The notes under the pieces: model-generated
What the model was told of the DNA's origin: nothing
Databases searched by the model: none
Seen by the model: the letters and a program-made list of their open reading frames with translations, nothing else
Made by a program: the position numbers and the translations under genes
Shown here: positions 19,331 through 27,272 of the stretch, piece after piece
Numbering within the stretch: position 1 is the stretch's first letter
How the letters are laid out: each line of letters begins with the position of its first letter
Origin: Planotetraspora phitsanulokensis
GTDB lineage: Bacteria > Actinomycetota > Actinomycetes > Streptosporangiales > Streptosporangiaceae
NCBI RefSeq assembly: GCF_016863295.1
Contig: NZ_BOOP01000001.1
Span: forward strand, 434,001 to 498,000
Direction: 5' to 3'
Length of the DNA stretch: 64,000 nt

Positions 19331-19959
19331 ACAGACGTGTCGTGATCCTCGACTACGGATCGGGCAACCTCCGCTCGGCGGAGCGCGCGCTGGCCCGGGT
19401 GGGCGCCGACGTGACGGTGACCGCCGACTGGGACGCCGCGCTCGAGGCCGACGGGCTGGTCGTCCCCGGCGTCGGGGCCTTCTCCGCCTGCATGGAGGGA
19501 CTCAAGAGCGTCCGCGGCGACCAGATCGTGGGACGCCGCCTCGCGGGCGGGCGCCCGGTGCTCGGCATTTGCGTCGGGATGCAGATCCTGTTCGAGAAGG
19601 GCGTCGAGCACGGCGTCCACACCGAGGGCTGCGGCGAGTGGCCCGGCACCGTCGAGCGCCTCGACGCGCCCGTGCTCCCGCACATGGGGTGGAACACGGT
19701 CAACGTGCCGTCCGGCAGCGTGCTGTTCGACGGGATCGAGGCGGGCACCCGCTTCTACTTCGTCCACTCCTACGGCGTGCGCGACTGGCGGCTCACGGCC
19801 GGCCCCGGTTTCAACCAGCCGCTGGTCACCTGGGCCGAGCACGGCGTGCCGTTCGTCGCGGCCGTGGAGAACGGGCCCTTGTCGGCCACCCAGTTCCACC
19901 CCGAGAAGTCCGGCGACGCCGGAGCGGCGCTGCTGGCCAACTGGCTGCGCACGTTGTGA
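19321..19959 (+). CDS. hisH: Imidazole glycerol phosphate synthase, glutaminase subunit
   Basis: 212-residue class I glutamine amidotransferase that supplies ammonia to HisF. Nucleophile C84 is in [10 protein letters not shown]; the His-Glu pair is in FHPEKSG near 193-196. [11 protein letters not shown] is the family opening. Two tandem GTG codons (19318, 19321) could start it; 19321 is preferred, with AGGGG about 7 nt upstream. Partner hisF is 1.5 kb downstream in the same operon. Confidence 0.96.
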   Translation: MAVDRRVVILDYGSGNLRSAERALARVGADVTVTADWDAALEADGLVVPGVGAFSACMEGLKSVRGDQIVGRRLAGGRPVLGICVGMQILFEKGVEHGVHTEGCGEWPGTVERLDAPVLPHMGWNTVNVPSGSVLFDGIEAGTRFYFVHSYGVRDWRLTAGPGFNQPLVTWAEHGVPFVAAVENGPLSATQFHPEKSGDAGAALLANWLRTL

Positions 19960-19993
19960 GCGGGCCGAGCCGGCGGCCGGGACGGGAGACACG

Positions 19994-20332
19994 ATGAGCA
20001 AGGAGCGGGCCAGGCGGAGGGCGGAGCGCGAAGCCGAGCGCGAACGCCTCGCCGCCGCTCGCGCCGTGCGCGAGGCCAGAGCGGCCAGGCGGCGCGAGCT
20101 GCGCGGCCGCGTCACCGCGGTGTTGCCGCGGCCGGTCCGCGTGGCCAGGCAGCAGGGCCGGCTCGCGCGGCGGCGCCGCACCGAGAACGGCGTTCTCGTG
20201 CTGTTGTGGTTCATCGTCCAGGTGATCGCCTGGATCCTGCTCGACGGCTGGATGGCCCGGCTCGGCGTCCTGATCTTCTCCATTCTGCTGATGCCCGTGC
20301 TCGTCACCATCGTCTTCGACCGGAGGTCGTGA
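19994..20332 (+). CDS. Arg-rich coiled-coil membrane protein in the his operon
   Basis: 112 residues: a highly charged Arg/Glu/Ala helix (residues 1-60, probably coiled coil and cytoplasmic) followed by two adjacent hydrophobic segments (about 66-84 and 88-107). Sits 34 bp after hisH and 3 bp before priA, so it is transcribed with the his genes. No named family recognised; the layout (basic helix plus membrane hairpin) would tether something to the membrane. ATG follows GGGAGACACG. Confidence 0.8.
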   Translation: MSKERARRRAEREAERERLAAARAVREARAARRRELRGRVTAVLPRPVRVARQQGRLARRRRTENGVLVLLWFIVQVIAWILLDGWMARLGVLIFSILLMPVLVTIVFDRRS

Positions 20333-20335
20333 CCC

Positions 20336-21061
20336 ATGTCGCTCGTATTGCTCCCTGCCGTGGACGTCGCGGACGGCCAGGCGGTCCGCCTGGTGCAGGG
20401 TGAGGCCGGGACGGAGACCTCGTACGGCGATCCGCTCGCCGCGGCGCTGGCCTGGCAGGAGGCCGGTGCGGAGTGGATCCATCTGGTCGACCTGGACGCG
20501 GCGTTCGGCCGGGGTGACAACCGTGCGTTGCTCGCCTCCGTGGTCGGTGCCCTGGACGTGCAGGTCGAGTTGTCAGGGGGCATCCGGGACGACGCCTCGC
20601 TCGAGGCGGCCCTGTCCACCGGTTGCCGCCGCGTCAACATCGGCACGGCCGCGCTGGAGGACCCCGCCTGGTGCGCCAAGATCATCGCCGAGCACGGCGA
20701 CAAGATCGCGGTTGGGCTCGACGTCCGGGGGACCACCCTCGCCGCGCGCGGCTGGACCCAGGAGGGCGGCGACCTGTGGGAGGTCCTCGACCGGCTGGAG
20801 TCCGAGGGCTGCCCCCGCTACGTCGTCACCGACGTGACCAAGGACGGCACCCTGCGCGGCCCCAACCTCGACCTGCTCCGCGACGTCTGCGCCAGGACCG
20901 ACCGGCCGGTGATCGCCAGCGGCGGCGTGTCCTCGCTCGACGACCTGCGCGCCCTGTCCACCCTCGTCCCCGAGGGCGTCGAAGGCGCAATCGTCGGCAA
21001 GGCCCTGTACGCCCAGGCGTTCACGCTGGAAGAGGCACTCGCGGCGGTGAGCGGCCGATGA
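20336..21061 (+). CDS. priA: Bifunctional phosphoribosyl isomerase PriA (HisA/TrpF)
   Basis: 241-residue (beta-alpha)8 isomerase acting on ProFAR (histidine) and, in actinobacteria, phosphoribosylanthranilate (tryptophan). Seen: [18 protein letters not shown] with D10, [10 protein letters not shown] with S80, [17 protein letters not shown] with the PriA-type Trp140, and [16 protein letters not shown] with the second acid. The Trp-containing loop is a PriA signature rather than plain HisA. No trpF is present beside trpCBA in this window, which fits dual use. GGAGG at 20322-20326 precedes the ATG; the stop overlaps the next start. Confidence 0.95.
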   Translation: MSLVLLPAVDVADGQAVRLVQGEAGTETSYGDPLAAALAWQEAGAEWIHLVDLDAAFGRGDNRALLASVVGALDVQVELSGGIRDDASLEAALSTGCRRVNIGTAALEDPAWCAKIIAEHGDKIAVGLDVRGTTLAARGWTQEGGDLWEVLDRLESEGCPRYVVTDVTKDGTLRGPNLDLLRDVCARTDRPVIASGGVSSLDDLRALSTLVPEGVEGAIVGKALYAQAFTLEEALAAVSGR

Positions 21062-21465
21062 GCGAGCACGTCACCTTCACCCGGATCTCGTCCGGCGGTC
21101 CCTGGGAGGACCGGTACGGCTACGCGCGCGCGGTCGTCGCGGGCCCGCACATCTTCGTTTCCGGATGCACCGCCACCGTCGGCGGGGAGATCCAGCACGT
21201 CGGCGACGCCTACAACCAGACGCTGACGGCGATCTCCATCGCCCTCGACGCGGTGGAGAAGGCGGGCGTGTCCGTCTCCGAGGTCGTCCGCACGCGCCTT
21301 TACGTCGTGAACGCCGACGACTTCGAGGCCGTCGGGCGGGCGCACGGCAAGGTGTTCGGCACCGTACGGCCCGCCTGCACAAGCGTCCAGATCGCGGGGC
21401 TCGTGGACCCGCGCATGCTGGTGGAGGTCGAGGTAGAGGCCTATCGGGGGGAGAGGTCGCCATGA
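21058..21465 (+). CDS. RidA-family protein
   Basis: 135-residue YjgF/YER057c/UK114 protein, probably an enamine/imine deaminase or relative. Seen: [52 protein letters not shown] and [25 protein letters not shown], where the family's active-site Arg is usually in the last stretch (R-x-x-x-x... region). ATGA overlaps on both sides place it in the his operon between priA and hisF. RidA proteins remove reactive enamines made by PLP enzymes, which would fit hisC nearby. Confidence 0.9.
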   Translation: MSEHVTFTRISSGGPWEDRYGYARAVVAGPHIFVSGCTATVGGEIQHVGDAYNQTLTAISIALDAVEKAGVSVSEVVRTRLYVVNADDFEAVGRAHGKVFGTVRPACTSVQIAGLVDPRMLVEVEVEAYRGERSP

Positions 21466-22232
21466 CCGTCGCGGTGCGGGTCATCCCCTGCCTGGACGTG
21501 GACGCCGGGCGGGTCGTCAAGGGCGTCAACTTCGAGAACCTGCGTGACGCGGGCGACCCGGTCGAGCTCGCGAGCCGCTACGACGCCGAGGGCGCCGACG
21601 AGCTGACGTTCCTCGACATCACCGCGTCGTCGGGCGAGCGGGAGACCATGCTCGACGTGGTCCGCCGTACGGCCGAGCAGGTCTTCATCCCGCTGACCGT
21701 CGGCGGGGGGATCCGGGCGGTCGACGACGTGGACCGGCTGCTGCGGGCGGGCGCCGACAAGGTGGGCATCAACACCGCGGCCATCGCGCGGCCCGAACTG
21801 CTCACCGAGGCGTCGCGGCGGTTCGGCTCCCAGTGCATCGTGTTGTCCGTCGACGCCCGCCGGGTCGTCGACGGGCCGCCCACGCCCTCCGGCTTCGAGG
21901 TGACCACCCACGGCGGACGCCGCGGCACCGGTCTCGACGCCGTGGAGTGGGCCGCGCGGGGCCAGGAGCTCGGCGTGGGGGAGATCCTGCTCAACTCGAT
22001 GGACGGCGACGGCACCAAGGCGGGCTACGACCTGGAGATGCTCAGGGCCGTGCGCGCGGCGGTGACGGTCCCGGTGATCGCCTCGGGCGGCGCGGGACGG
22101 CTGGAGGACTTCCCGCCGGCCGTCGAGGCGGGGGCGGACGCCGTGCTCGCCGCCTCGGTGTTCCACTTCGGCCAGCTCAAGATCCACGAGGTGAAGGAGA
22201 CGCTGCGGGCCGCGGGTCATCCCGTCCGCTGA
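21462..22232 (+). CDS. hisF: Imidazole glycerol phosphate synthase, cyclase subunit
   Basis: 256-residue TIM barrel that condenses PRFAR with HisH-derived ammonia, giving IGP and AICAR. Catalytic D11 in [10 protein letters not shown] and the second Asp in IVLSVDARR are present, as are LTVGGGIR and the phosphate loop VIASGGAGR. Last gene of the cluster; hisI is 15 kb away. A stem-loop at 22346-22372 follows. Confidence 0.97.
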   Translation: MTVAVRVIPCLDVDAGRVVKGVNFENLRDAGDPVELASRYDAEGADELTFLDITASSGERETMLDVVRRTAEQVFIPLTVGGGIRAVDDVDRLLRAGADKVGINTAAIARPELLTEASRRFGSQCIVLSVDARRVVDGPPTPSGFEVTTHGGRRGTGLDAVEWAARGQELGVGEILLNSMDGDGTKAGYDLEMLRAVRAAVTVPVIASGGAGRLEDFPPAVEAGADAVLAASVFHFGQLKIHEVKETLRAAGHPVR

Positions 22233-22345
22233 GCGCCCGGCGGAAAAGGCGGAAATGCTCTTTACCGCTGGGGGAGTTTGAATTCCGCGCGGCGGCGATC
22301 CGGCCCGTGCGGCGATTCCCGGAAATTCGCCGAATATGCGAGAAC

Positions 22346-22372
22346 ACGGCCTCCAGATTCACTGGAGGCCGT
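22346..22372. terminator. Stem-loop between convergent hisF and secreted-protein gene
   Basis: Eleven-bp perfect stem (ACGGCCTCCAG with CTGGAGGCCGT) and 5-nt loop. No immediate T run, but the position between two convergent genes suggests bidirectional termination. The rest of 22233-22438 shows nothing else. Confidence 0.6.
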
Positions 22373-22438
22373 ATCCGTATTCATGTGACGCTTTTTCCGC
22401 GGCGCTTGGTTTCACTCACCGCGTGCCGTGCGGGTGCG

Positions 22439-22879
22439 TCACTCGCCCTGTTCCTCGCTCTGCTCCGACCAGCGGTGCCGGGGCTCCGCGATCGGCGTTT
22501 CGGACTCGTCCCGCATGGACTGCTCCTGCATGGGCGTGCCGGTGAGGGACTCCTCCCGCATGGACTCCTCTCGCGAGGTCTCCTCGGGAATGTTGCCCGC
22601 CTGCTGCTCGGACTCCTCGGATTCCGTGGACTCTTCGTCCACCGGGTCGTGGGTCCGCATCCGGTCCTGCGGCATGCCGGAGACCGAACTGGACGAGGAC
22701 TCGGACGCGGTTCCGATGTTGGCGCCGATGTTGGTTCGGATGTCGGTGCCGGACGCCGTGTCGGCGACCGACGAGCTTCCGGGGTCGTGCGTGGCGGCCT
22801 CGGCCGTCTGCGCGGCCCCGAAGGCGATGGCGGGAAGGAGTGCCAGACCCAGAAGAGCTGGGAGACGCTTTCCGTTCAT
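22439..22879 (-). CDS. Secreted acidic Ser/Glu-rich protein
   Basis: 146 residues: signal peptide (MNGKRLPALLGLALLPAIA, cleavage near AQTAEA-A at about 27) followed by a wholly hydrophilic, Ser/Glu/Met/Thr-rich, probably disordered mature part. The C-terminal third contains irregular near-repeats (EESMREES, REESLTG, QEQSMRDES). No cysteines, no known domain. ATG at 22879 follows AGGAGAAAAC. Codon use matches neighbours. Function unknown; net strong negative charge could suit cation or surface binding, which is speculation. Confidence 0.8.
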   Translation of the reverse strand: MNGKRLPALLGLALLPAIAFGAAQTAEAATHDPGSSSVADTASGTDIRTNIGANIGTASESSSSSVSGMPQDRMRTHDPVDEESTESEESEQQAGNIPEETSREESMREESLTGTPMQEQSMRDESETPIAEPRHRWSEQSEEQGE

Positions 22880-23042
22880 GTTTTCTCCTATCCGATCAGG
22901 GCCGTTGGAACGGCGATCGGGGATTTGCCCTTCCATCGTCGGCCCGGGCATCGAATCCCGTCTAGGCGAATCAACCGGAAATAGAGTGAACCGAACGGTA
23001 TTGCATTCCACGCGCTGACGATTCGTTGTCCTTTCCCCCTGA

Positions 23043-24068
23043 TTAGGAGGTGGCGATTTGCGCGGCCGTCGACTCTCTGACGACCAGCGTCGGCTGGAAC
23101 ATGATCTGCTGGTGGGTGTGGCCCTCGGGGTTGTCGCACTCGTCGAGCAGCAACTGGGTGGCGATGCGGCCGAGCCGGTACGTCGGCTGGGTGATCGAAC
23201 TGAGCGACACGGCTGAGGCGGCGGCGAAGTCGATGTCGTCGTAGCCGATCAGCATCACGTCGCCGGGCACGCGCACCCCGGCCTGGAGCAGCCCGCGCAG
23301 CAGGCCCAGAGCCAGCAGGTCGTTGGCGCAGAACACGGCGTCCGGCAGCGCTCCCGACGACAGCAGGGTCTCGGCCGCCTCCTGCCCGCACGCGGCGTTC
23401 ATGCTGGTCACCGTCAGCTCGGCGAGCGCGATCGCCGGGTCCAGTCTCGCCTGCAGCACGGCCTGCCGCGCGCCTTCCAGGCGCTCCTGGCACTGCCGGA
23501 TGGACGAGGGGCCGCTCACGTAGACGACGCGGCGGGCTCCCCGCTCGAGCAGGTGGGCGACCGCGAGCCGGCCGCCGGCCACGTCGTTGACGGCCACCGA
23601 GCACTGGTCGGGCCGGTGGGCCGGGTGGTCGACCAGGACGAGGTTGATGCCGCGCTCCCGGATGCGGTCGAGCGGGACCGGGTCCTCGCCGGACGGAGTG
23701 ATCAGCACCCCGCGCACCCGCTGCTCGGACAGGACGAGCAGGTTCCGCTCCTCCTTCGCGGGGTTCCCCGCCGAGTTGCCGAGGATCACCGCGTAGCCGA
23801 GCTCGCTCGCCATGTCCTCGACCCCGGTGACGACATCGGTGAAGAAGGGGTTGCCGATGTCGATGACGGACAGCCCGATGGTCCTGCTGTGCCCGGCCCG
23901 GAGCGACGACGCGGAGCCGTGCCTGACGAATCCCAGCTCGCGTACGGACCGCTGGACCCGCTCGCGGGTCGCGGCGGCGACCTTCTCCGGGCGGTTGAGC
24001 ACGTTGGAGACGGTGCCGGGGGAGACGCCGGCGTGCGCCGCGACCTCCTTGATGCCGATCGGGTTCAT
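23043..24068 (-). CDS. LacI-family transcriptional regulator
   Basis: 341 residues. N-terminal LacI helix-turn-helix (IKEVAAHAGVSPGTVSNVLN, residues 5-24) with hinge helix, then a periplasmic-binding-protein-like effector domain (TIGLSVIDIGNPFFTDVV, LVLVDHPAH, IGYDDIDFA). Binds a small ligand, usually a sugar; the ligand is not evident. -10 TTTAAT (24076-24081) ends 7 nt before the ATG, so the mRNA is probably leaderless. Located downstream of a glutamine-synthetase-like gene on the same strand, separated by a tandem repeat block. Confidence 0.93.
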   Translation of the reverse strand: MNPIGIKEVAAHAGVSPGTVSNVLNRPEKVAAATRERVQRSVRELGFVRHGSASSLRAGHSRTIGLSVIDIGNPFFTDVVTGVEDMASELGYAVILGNSAGNPAKEERNLLVLSEQRVRGVLITPSGEDPVPLDRIRERGINLVLVDHPAHRPDQCSVAVNDVAGGRLAVAHLLERGARRVVYVSGPSSIRQCQERLEGARQAVLQARLDPAIALAELTVTSMNAACGQEAAETLLSSGALPDAVFCANDLLALGLLRGLLQAGVRVPGDVMLIGYDDIDFAAASAVSLSSITQPTYRLGRIATQLLLDECDNPEGHTHQQIMFQPTLVVRESTAAQIATS

Positions 24069-24075
24069 CGAGCCG

Positions 24076-24081
24076 ATTAAA
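24076..24081 (-). promoter_or_regulatory. Predicted -10 of the LacI-family gene
   Basis: TTTAAT (5 of 6 to TATAAT) on the minus strand, 7 nt before the start codon. Confidence 0.45.
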
Positions 24082-24113
24082 ACGGAGCCACGGGGCCCCG
24101 CGCCAGCCCGGAG

Positions 24114-24281
24114 CGCCCCTTTCTACGAGGCTCGCGCCGGCCTGGGGCGCCCCTTTCCACGAGGCTCGCGCCGGCCTGGAGCGCCCCAGCCCGGACCGCC
24201 CCTTTCCTCGAGGCTCGCGCCGGCCTGGGGCGCCCCTTTCCACGAGGCTCGCGCCGGCCTGGAGCGCCCATTTCCACGAGG
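24114..24281. repeat. 34-bp direct tandem repeats between lacI-type and GS-like genes
   Basis: Four near-identical 34-bp units (24114-24147, 24148-24181, 24197-24230, 24231-24264) of the form CGCCCCTTTC..CGAGGCTC.., with a 15-bp truncated unit between the second and third (24182-24196) and a partial fifth (24265-24281). Units differ at two or three positions, with an alternating GGGG/GGAG end. No spacers, so not CRISPR. It lies in the 268-bp gap between two same-strand genes. Confidence 0.9.
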
Positions 24282-24336
24282 GAGGGCTCGTCCCGCCCAC
24301 GCCCTTCCCCGGCCGGCGCGCGGGGACGGCGCGGGC

Positions 24337-25740
24337 TCAGAACGCGCGCAAATGCTGGAAGGTCTCGAACGCGACGTCCCGGTCGGCGAAGTCCGCGGCC
24401 TCCGACCGTTTGACGGCCAGGTAGGCGGCGCTCCGCAACGGCCCCAGGGCGTCCATGAGGAGCCGGTCGGCCTCCAGCGCGTCCAGCGCCTCCGCGAGGG
24501 TGGCGGGGAGTCGCTCGCAGCCCAGCCGGGCACGCGCCTTCTCGGTCAGCGTGTGGGGATCCACCATGACGGGCTTGCCGGGGTCGAGCTCCCGCCGGAT
24601 GCCGTCCAGTCCCGCGTGGAGGACGGCGCCGAGCGACAGGTAGGGGTTGGCCGACGAATCCGAGGGCTTGATCTCGAGGTTCGTCGAGGCCTCGACGTTC
24701 CCGCTCATGGGCGAGCAGATCCGGACCGCCGCCTCGCGGTTGTCCGGGCCGTAGCAGGCGTACGCGCCGGCCCAGCTGCGGGGCTGGAGGCGCCGGTAGC
24801 TGTTGACGCTGGGGCTGGTCAGCGCCACGAGGCCGGGCAGGTGGGCGAGGACGCCCCCGATGAAGCGGCGGCCCAGCGCGGACAGGTCGCCCTTGCCGTC
24901 GGCGAACAGGTTGTGCTCCAGATCGGCGTCCCACAGGGAGACGTGCAGGTGGGCGCCGTTGCCCGGCTGGTCGGCGATCGGCTTGGGCGCGAGCGAGGCC
25001 CACATCGCCATCCGGAAGGCCACACCCCGGACGGTCTCCCGGTAGATCACGTGGTTGTCGGCGGCCTTGAGCGCGGTCGTGGGCCTGATGGACAGCTCGT
25101 GCTGGCCGGCGCCCAGTTCGGGGTAGTAGTGCTCGATCGGCAGCCCCTGAGCCTCCAGGGCCCGTACGAGCGCCATGGTGTAGTCGTGGGCGAGGTCGAA
25201 ACCGGCCGCGGCGTAGCACAGGCTGTCGTCGATGGGCACGAGCCGGTCGGGGCCGCCGGTCGGATCGGGGAGTCTGCGGCCGAGCGTGAACTCGGGTTCG
25301 AACGCCGCGACGGGGGTGAGGCCCTCGGCGCCGAGCAGGGCCACGGCGTCCTTGAGGAACGTCCGCGGGCAGGCGGCCCACGGGCTCCCGTCGAGCTCCT
25401 GGAGATCGGAGAGCATCGCGGCGGCGCCGGACGCGTAGGGGAGCGGGACGAAGGTCGCCGGATCGGGGACGATGCGGACCTCGCCCACGGGACCCATGCC
25501 CTCGACCGGCTGGAGCCGGTCGAGCATGGACATGGCCATCATCGCCACCGTGTGGCCGATGCCCGTGCCGAGCCGTTCGGAGAGGCGGGAGCGCCCGGCG
25601 GCCTTGCCGCGGATCACTCCGCCGTGGTCGGCATAGAGGAATCGGACCAGTTCGATGCCGTCGACCTCGACGCGTTCGAGGACTCTGCGGGCGACGGGAT
25701 CGAGTTGTCGAGCGTCGGCGGCACTGTGGCGGTCTCCCAT
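24337..25740 (-). CDS. Glutamine-synthetase-like ligase (possibly gamma-glutamylpolyamine synthetase)
   Basis: 467 residues. GS catalytic fold: FEPEFTLGRR (first metal Glu), ELGAGQHELSIRP, GNGAHLHVSLWD (ATP/metal His), NREAAVRI and EIKPSDSSANPYLSLGAVLHAGLDGI. These match the glutamate-amine ligase branch (PuuA, GlnA3/GlnA4 types) at least as well as housekeeping GS. With a Pot-type importer 5 kb away, a role in gamma-glutamylation of polyamines or other amines is plausible, but the substrate is inferred from context only. ATG at 25740 has only a weak GGCAGG upstream; earlier in-frame starts lack better sites. Confidence 0.88.
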   Translation of the reverse strand: MGDRHSAADARQLDPVARRVLERVEVDGIELVRFLYADHGGVIRGKAAGRSRLSERLGTGIGHTVAMMAMSMLDRLQPVEGMGPVGEVRIVPDPATFVPLPYASGAAAMLSDLQELDGSPWAACPRTFLKDAVALLGAEGLTPVAAFEPEFTLGRRLPDPTGGPDRLVPIDDSLCYAAAGFDLAHDYTMALVRALEAQGLPIEHYYPELGAGQHELSIRPTTALKAADNHVIYRETVRGVAFRMAMWASLAPKPIADQPGNGAHLHVSLWDADLEHNLFADGKGDLSALGRRFIGGVLAHLPGLVALTSPSVNSYRRLQPRSWAGAYACYGPDNREAAVRICSPMSGNVEASTNLEIKPSDSSANPYLSLGAVLHAGLDGIRRELDPGKPVMVDPHTLTEKARARLGCERLPATLAEALDALEADRLLMDALGPLRSAAYLAVKRSEAADFADRDVAFETFQHLRAF

Positions 25741-25875
25741 CCTGCCTGCGTAACACGCGAGGGCCGCCGGTGGAAGGGCCGCCACGCCACCGCGCCGCCT
25801 TTTCGGCGCGGTGACGAGGGTGGAGACGGGACCAGGTGTGCGGAATCCCCTTCGGCACACCCGGCCGGGATCACA

Positions 25876-26037
25876 TCACTGCAGGACCGTCGTGAAGAAG
25901 GTGGCGAGACGGGTGGCGCCGGTGTTCACCATGTCGAAGGCGCCGTTCACGGCGCCGGCGGCCGCGCGCGGCTGGTTGTAGAGGTAGAAGACCACGAACG
26001 CGATGGCCGCGTACGTAAGAACCTTCTTGACCTGCAT
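25876..26037 (-). CDS. 53-residue membrane protein (twin A)
   Basis: MQVKKVLTYAAIAFVVFYLY... One hydrophobic segment (residues 6-21) then an amphipathic C-terminal half ending RLATFFTTVLQ. It is clearly paralogous to the gene 138 bp upstream: shared pattern KK..TY..AFV.FYL..QP.AAA.AV.G.FD.V.TGA.RL..FFTT. Good Shine-Dalgarno (GGAGG, 8 nt before ATG). Function unknown; too short for a transporter, possibly a small regulator or stress-related membrane peptide. Confidence 0.8.
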   Translation of the reverse strand: MQVKKVLTYAAIAFVVFYLYNQPRAAAGAVNGAFDMVNTGATRLATFFTTVLQ

Positions 26038-26175
26038 TGGGGGGCCTCCTGCAGTCAGTTTCCCGGCTGTTTGTACCCGGCGACACGGAAGATCATAACT
26101 AGCCGGGAGGCCACGAGCCCCTACCATCCCATCCGCTGAGAACGCGGAAGGGCTCAGCTGAGATCGCGGCCGGGC

Positions 26176-26340
26176 TCAGCCGCTCACAAGCGTCGTGAAG
26201 AACGACGACAGCCGCTCGGCCCCGGTGGAGACCCCGTCGAACAGGCCCTTCACCGCCGCGGCGGCGGCCGTGGGCTGCGTGAACAGATAGAAGATGACGA
26301 ATGCGACCACCACGTAGGTGATTATCTTCTTGGCGTTCAT
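26176..26340 (-). CDS. 54-residue membrane protein (twin B)
   Basis: MNAKKIITYVVVAFVIFYLF..., about half identical to twin A over its full length, with the same layout: basic N-terminus, single membrane helix (6-21), Ala-rich linker, amphipathic tail ending SSFFTTLVSG. GGAG precedes the ATG. The two tandem copies face the same way and probably arose by local duplication. No named family recognised. Confidence 0.78.
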   Translation of the reverse strand: MNAKKIITYVVVAFVIFYLFTQPTAAAAAVKGLFDGVSTGAERLSSFFTTLVSG

Positions 26341-26426
26341 CGGGGCTCCAACCATGAGGCGCTGCCCTCATGCTGCCGCATCATGCCAAGGTTATGCGTG
26401 ATTTCCGTCTAGATCGATTTACCGTG

Positions 26427-27059
26427 TCACATGCCCAGACGGGTCTCGCGCAGCCGCCGCACCGCGTCGGCGTCGCCCTCGAAGGTCACCCGGGCGTGTT
26501 CCCCCCGCCCGAAGGCGAACAGGATCAGCTCGCCGGTGTCCCCGGTGACGACCGCCTCGGGCGTGGCCTTCTTGGCCACGACCTCGCCGCCTGCGGTGCG
26601 CCGGAACACGACGCCCACCGGCGACTTGCGCATGAAGAGCCGGGCGCCGCTCTTGAGCTGCTGCCACAGGGCCTCCTCCGACTCCGGAGGCAGCTCGCGG
26701 GGCTCCCAGCCGGGCTGGGCCCGCCTGACGTCCTCGTGGTGGACGAACAGCTCGACGGAGTTGACGAGCCTGTCCAGCCCGGGAACCCGGTACGGGGACC
26801 AGATCGGCGGGCCCTGCCGTACGAACTGGACGAGCTGGGCGTACGGCCGGCCGTTCTTGAGATGGTTCTGGACGGAGCCGGTGTAGCCGGACAGGAAGCT
26901 CAGCGCGATGCCCCCGGCGGCGTCGGGGCGGCGCTCGCGGAGCACGAGATGCGCGGCGAGGTCGGCCGTCGTCCAGCCCTCGCAGAGCGTCGGAGCATCG
27001 GGGCCGAGTTCGTCCAGAGTCGTGGAGATGGCCGCACGTTCGTCCCGTACAAAACTCAC
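26427..27059 (-). CDS. TIGR03085-like protein (DinB/mycothiol-type fold)
   Basis: 210 residues. The N-terminal half has the DinB/maleylpyruvate-isomerase-like pattern ERAAISTTLDELGPDAPTLCEGWTTADLAAHLVLRE and the metal-site region VNSVELFVHHEDVRRAQPGW, matching the actinobacterial TIGR03085 family as I know it. Such proteins are thought to use mycothiol or a metal, but no activity is assigned. The GTG start has no Shine-Dalgarno; TAGGCT (27067-27072, minus strand) ends 7 nt upstream, so leaderless translation is likely. Confidence 0.85.
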   Translation of the reverse strand: MSFVRDERAAISTTLDELGPDAPTLCEGWTTADLAAHLVLRERRPDAAGGIALSFLSGYTGSVQNHLKNGRPYAQLVQFVRQGPPIWSPYRVPGLDRLVNSVELFVHHEDVRRAQPGWEPRELPPESEEALWQQLKSGARLFMRKSPVGVVFRRTAGGEVVAKKATPEAVVTGDTGELILFAFGRGEHARVTFEGDADAVRRLRETRLGM

Positions 27060-27066
27060 GGGGGGC

Positions 27067-27072
27067 AGCCTA
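27067..27072 (-). promoter_or_regulatory. Predicted -10 of the TIGR03085-like gene
   Basis: TAGGCT on the minus strand ends 7 nt before the GTG at 27059. The remaining gap to the divergent ABC gene (27073-27272) shows no other clear signal. Confidence 0.4.
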
Positions 27073-27272
27073 GTCCCGACCGCCCTCTGTGATCACCAGG
27101 CAGGCCAAGGAATAATTCAGTTGATCGTGATGATAAGGAATATCTAGGACTAAAGGCTTGGTGTGGCGTCGGTCGGGAGGCCGATCCGCGCGCGCGCCGG
27201 GGTAGGTAACGTCCGATTCGCTGGCGCTCGGACCGGGCGGCCAGATGGTCCCCGATCGAGAGGAAACCCGGC

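Noticed and set aside
24114-24281. Possible CRISPR array
   Set aside because: Units are directly adjacent without unique spacers and no cas genes are present; it is a simple tandem repeat.
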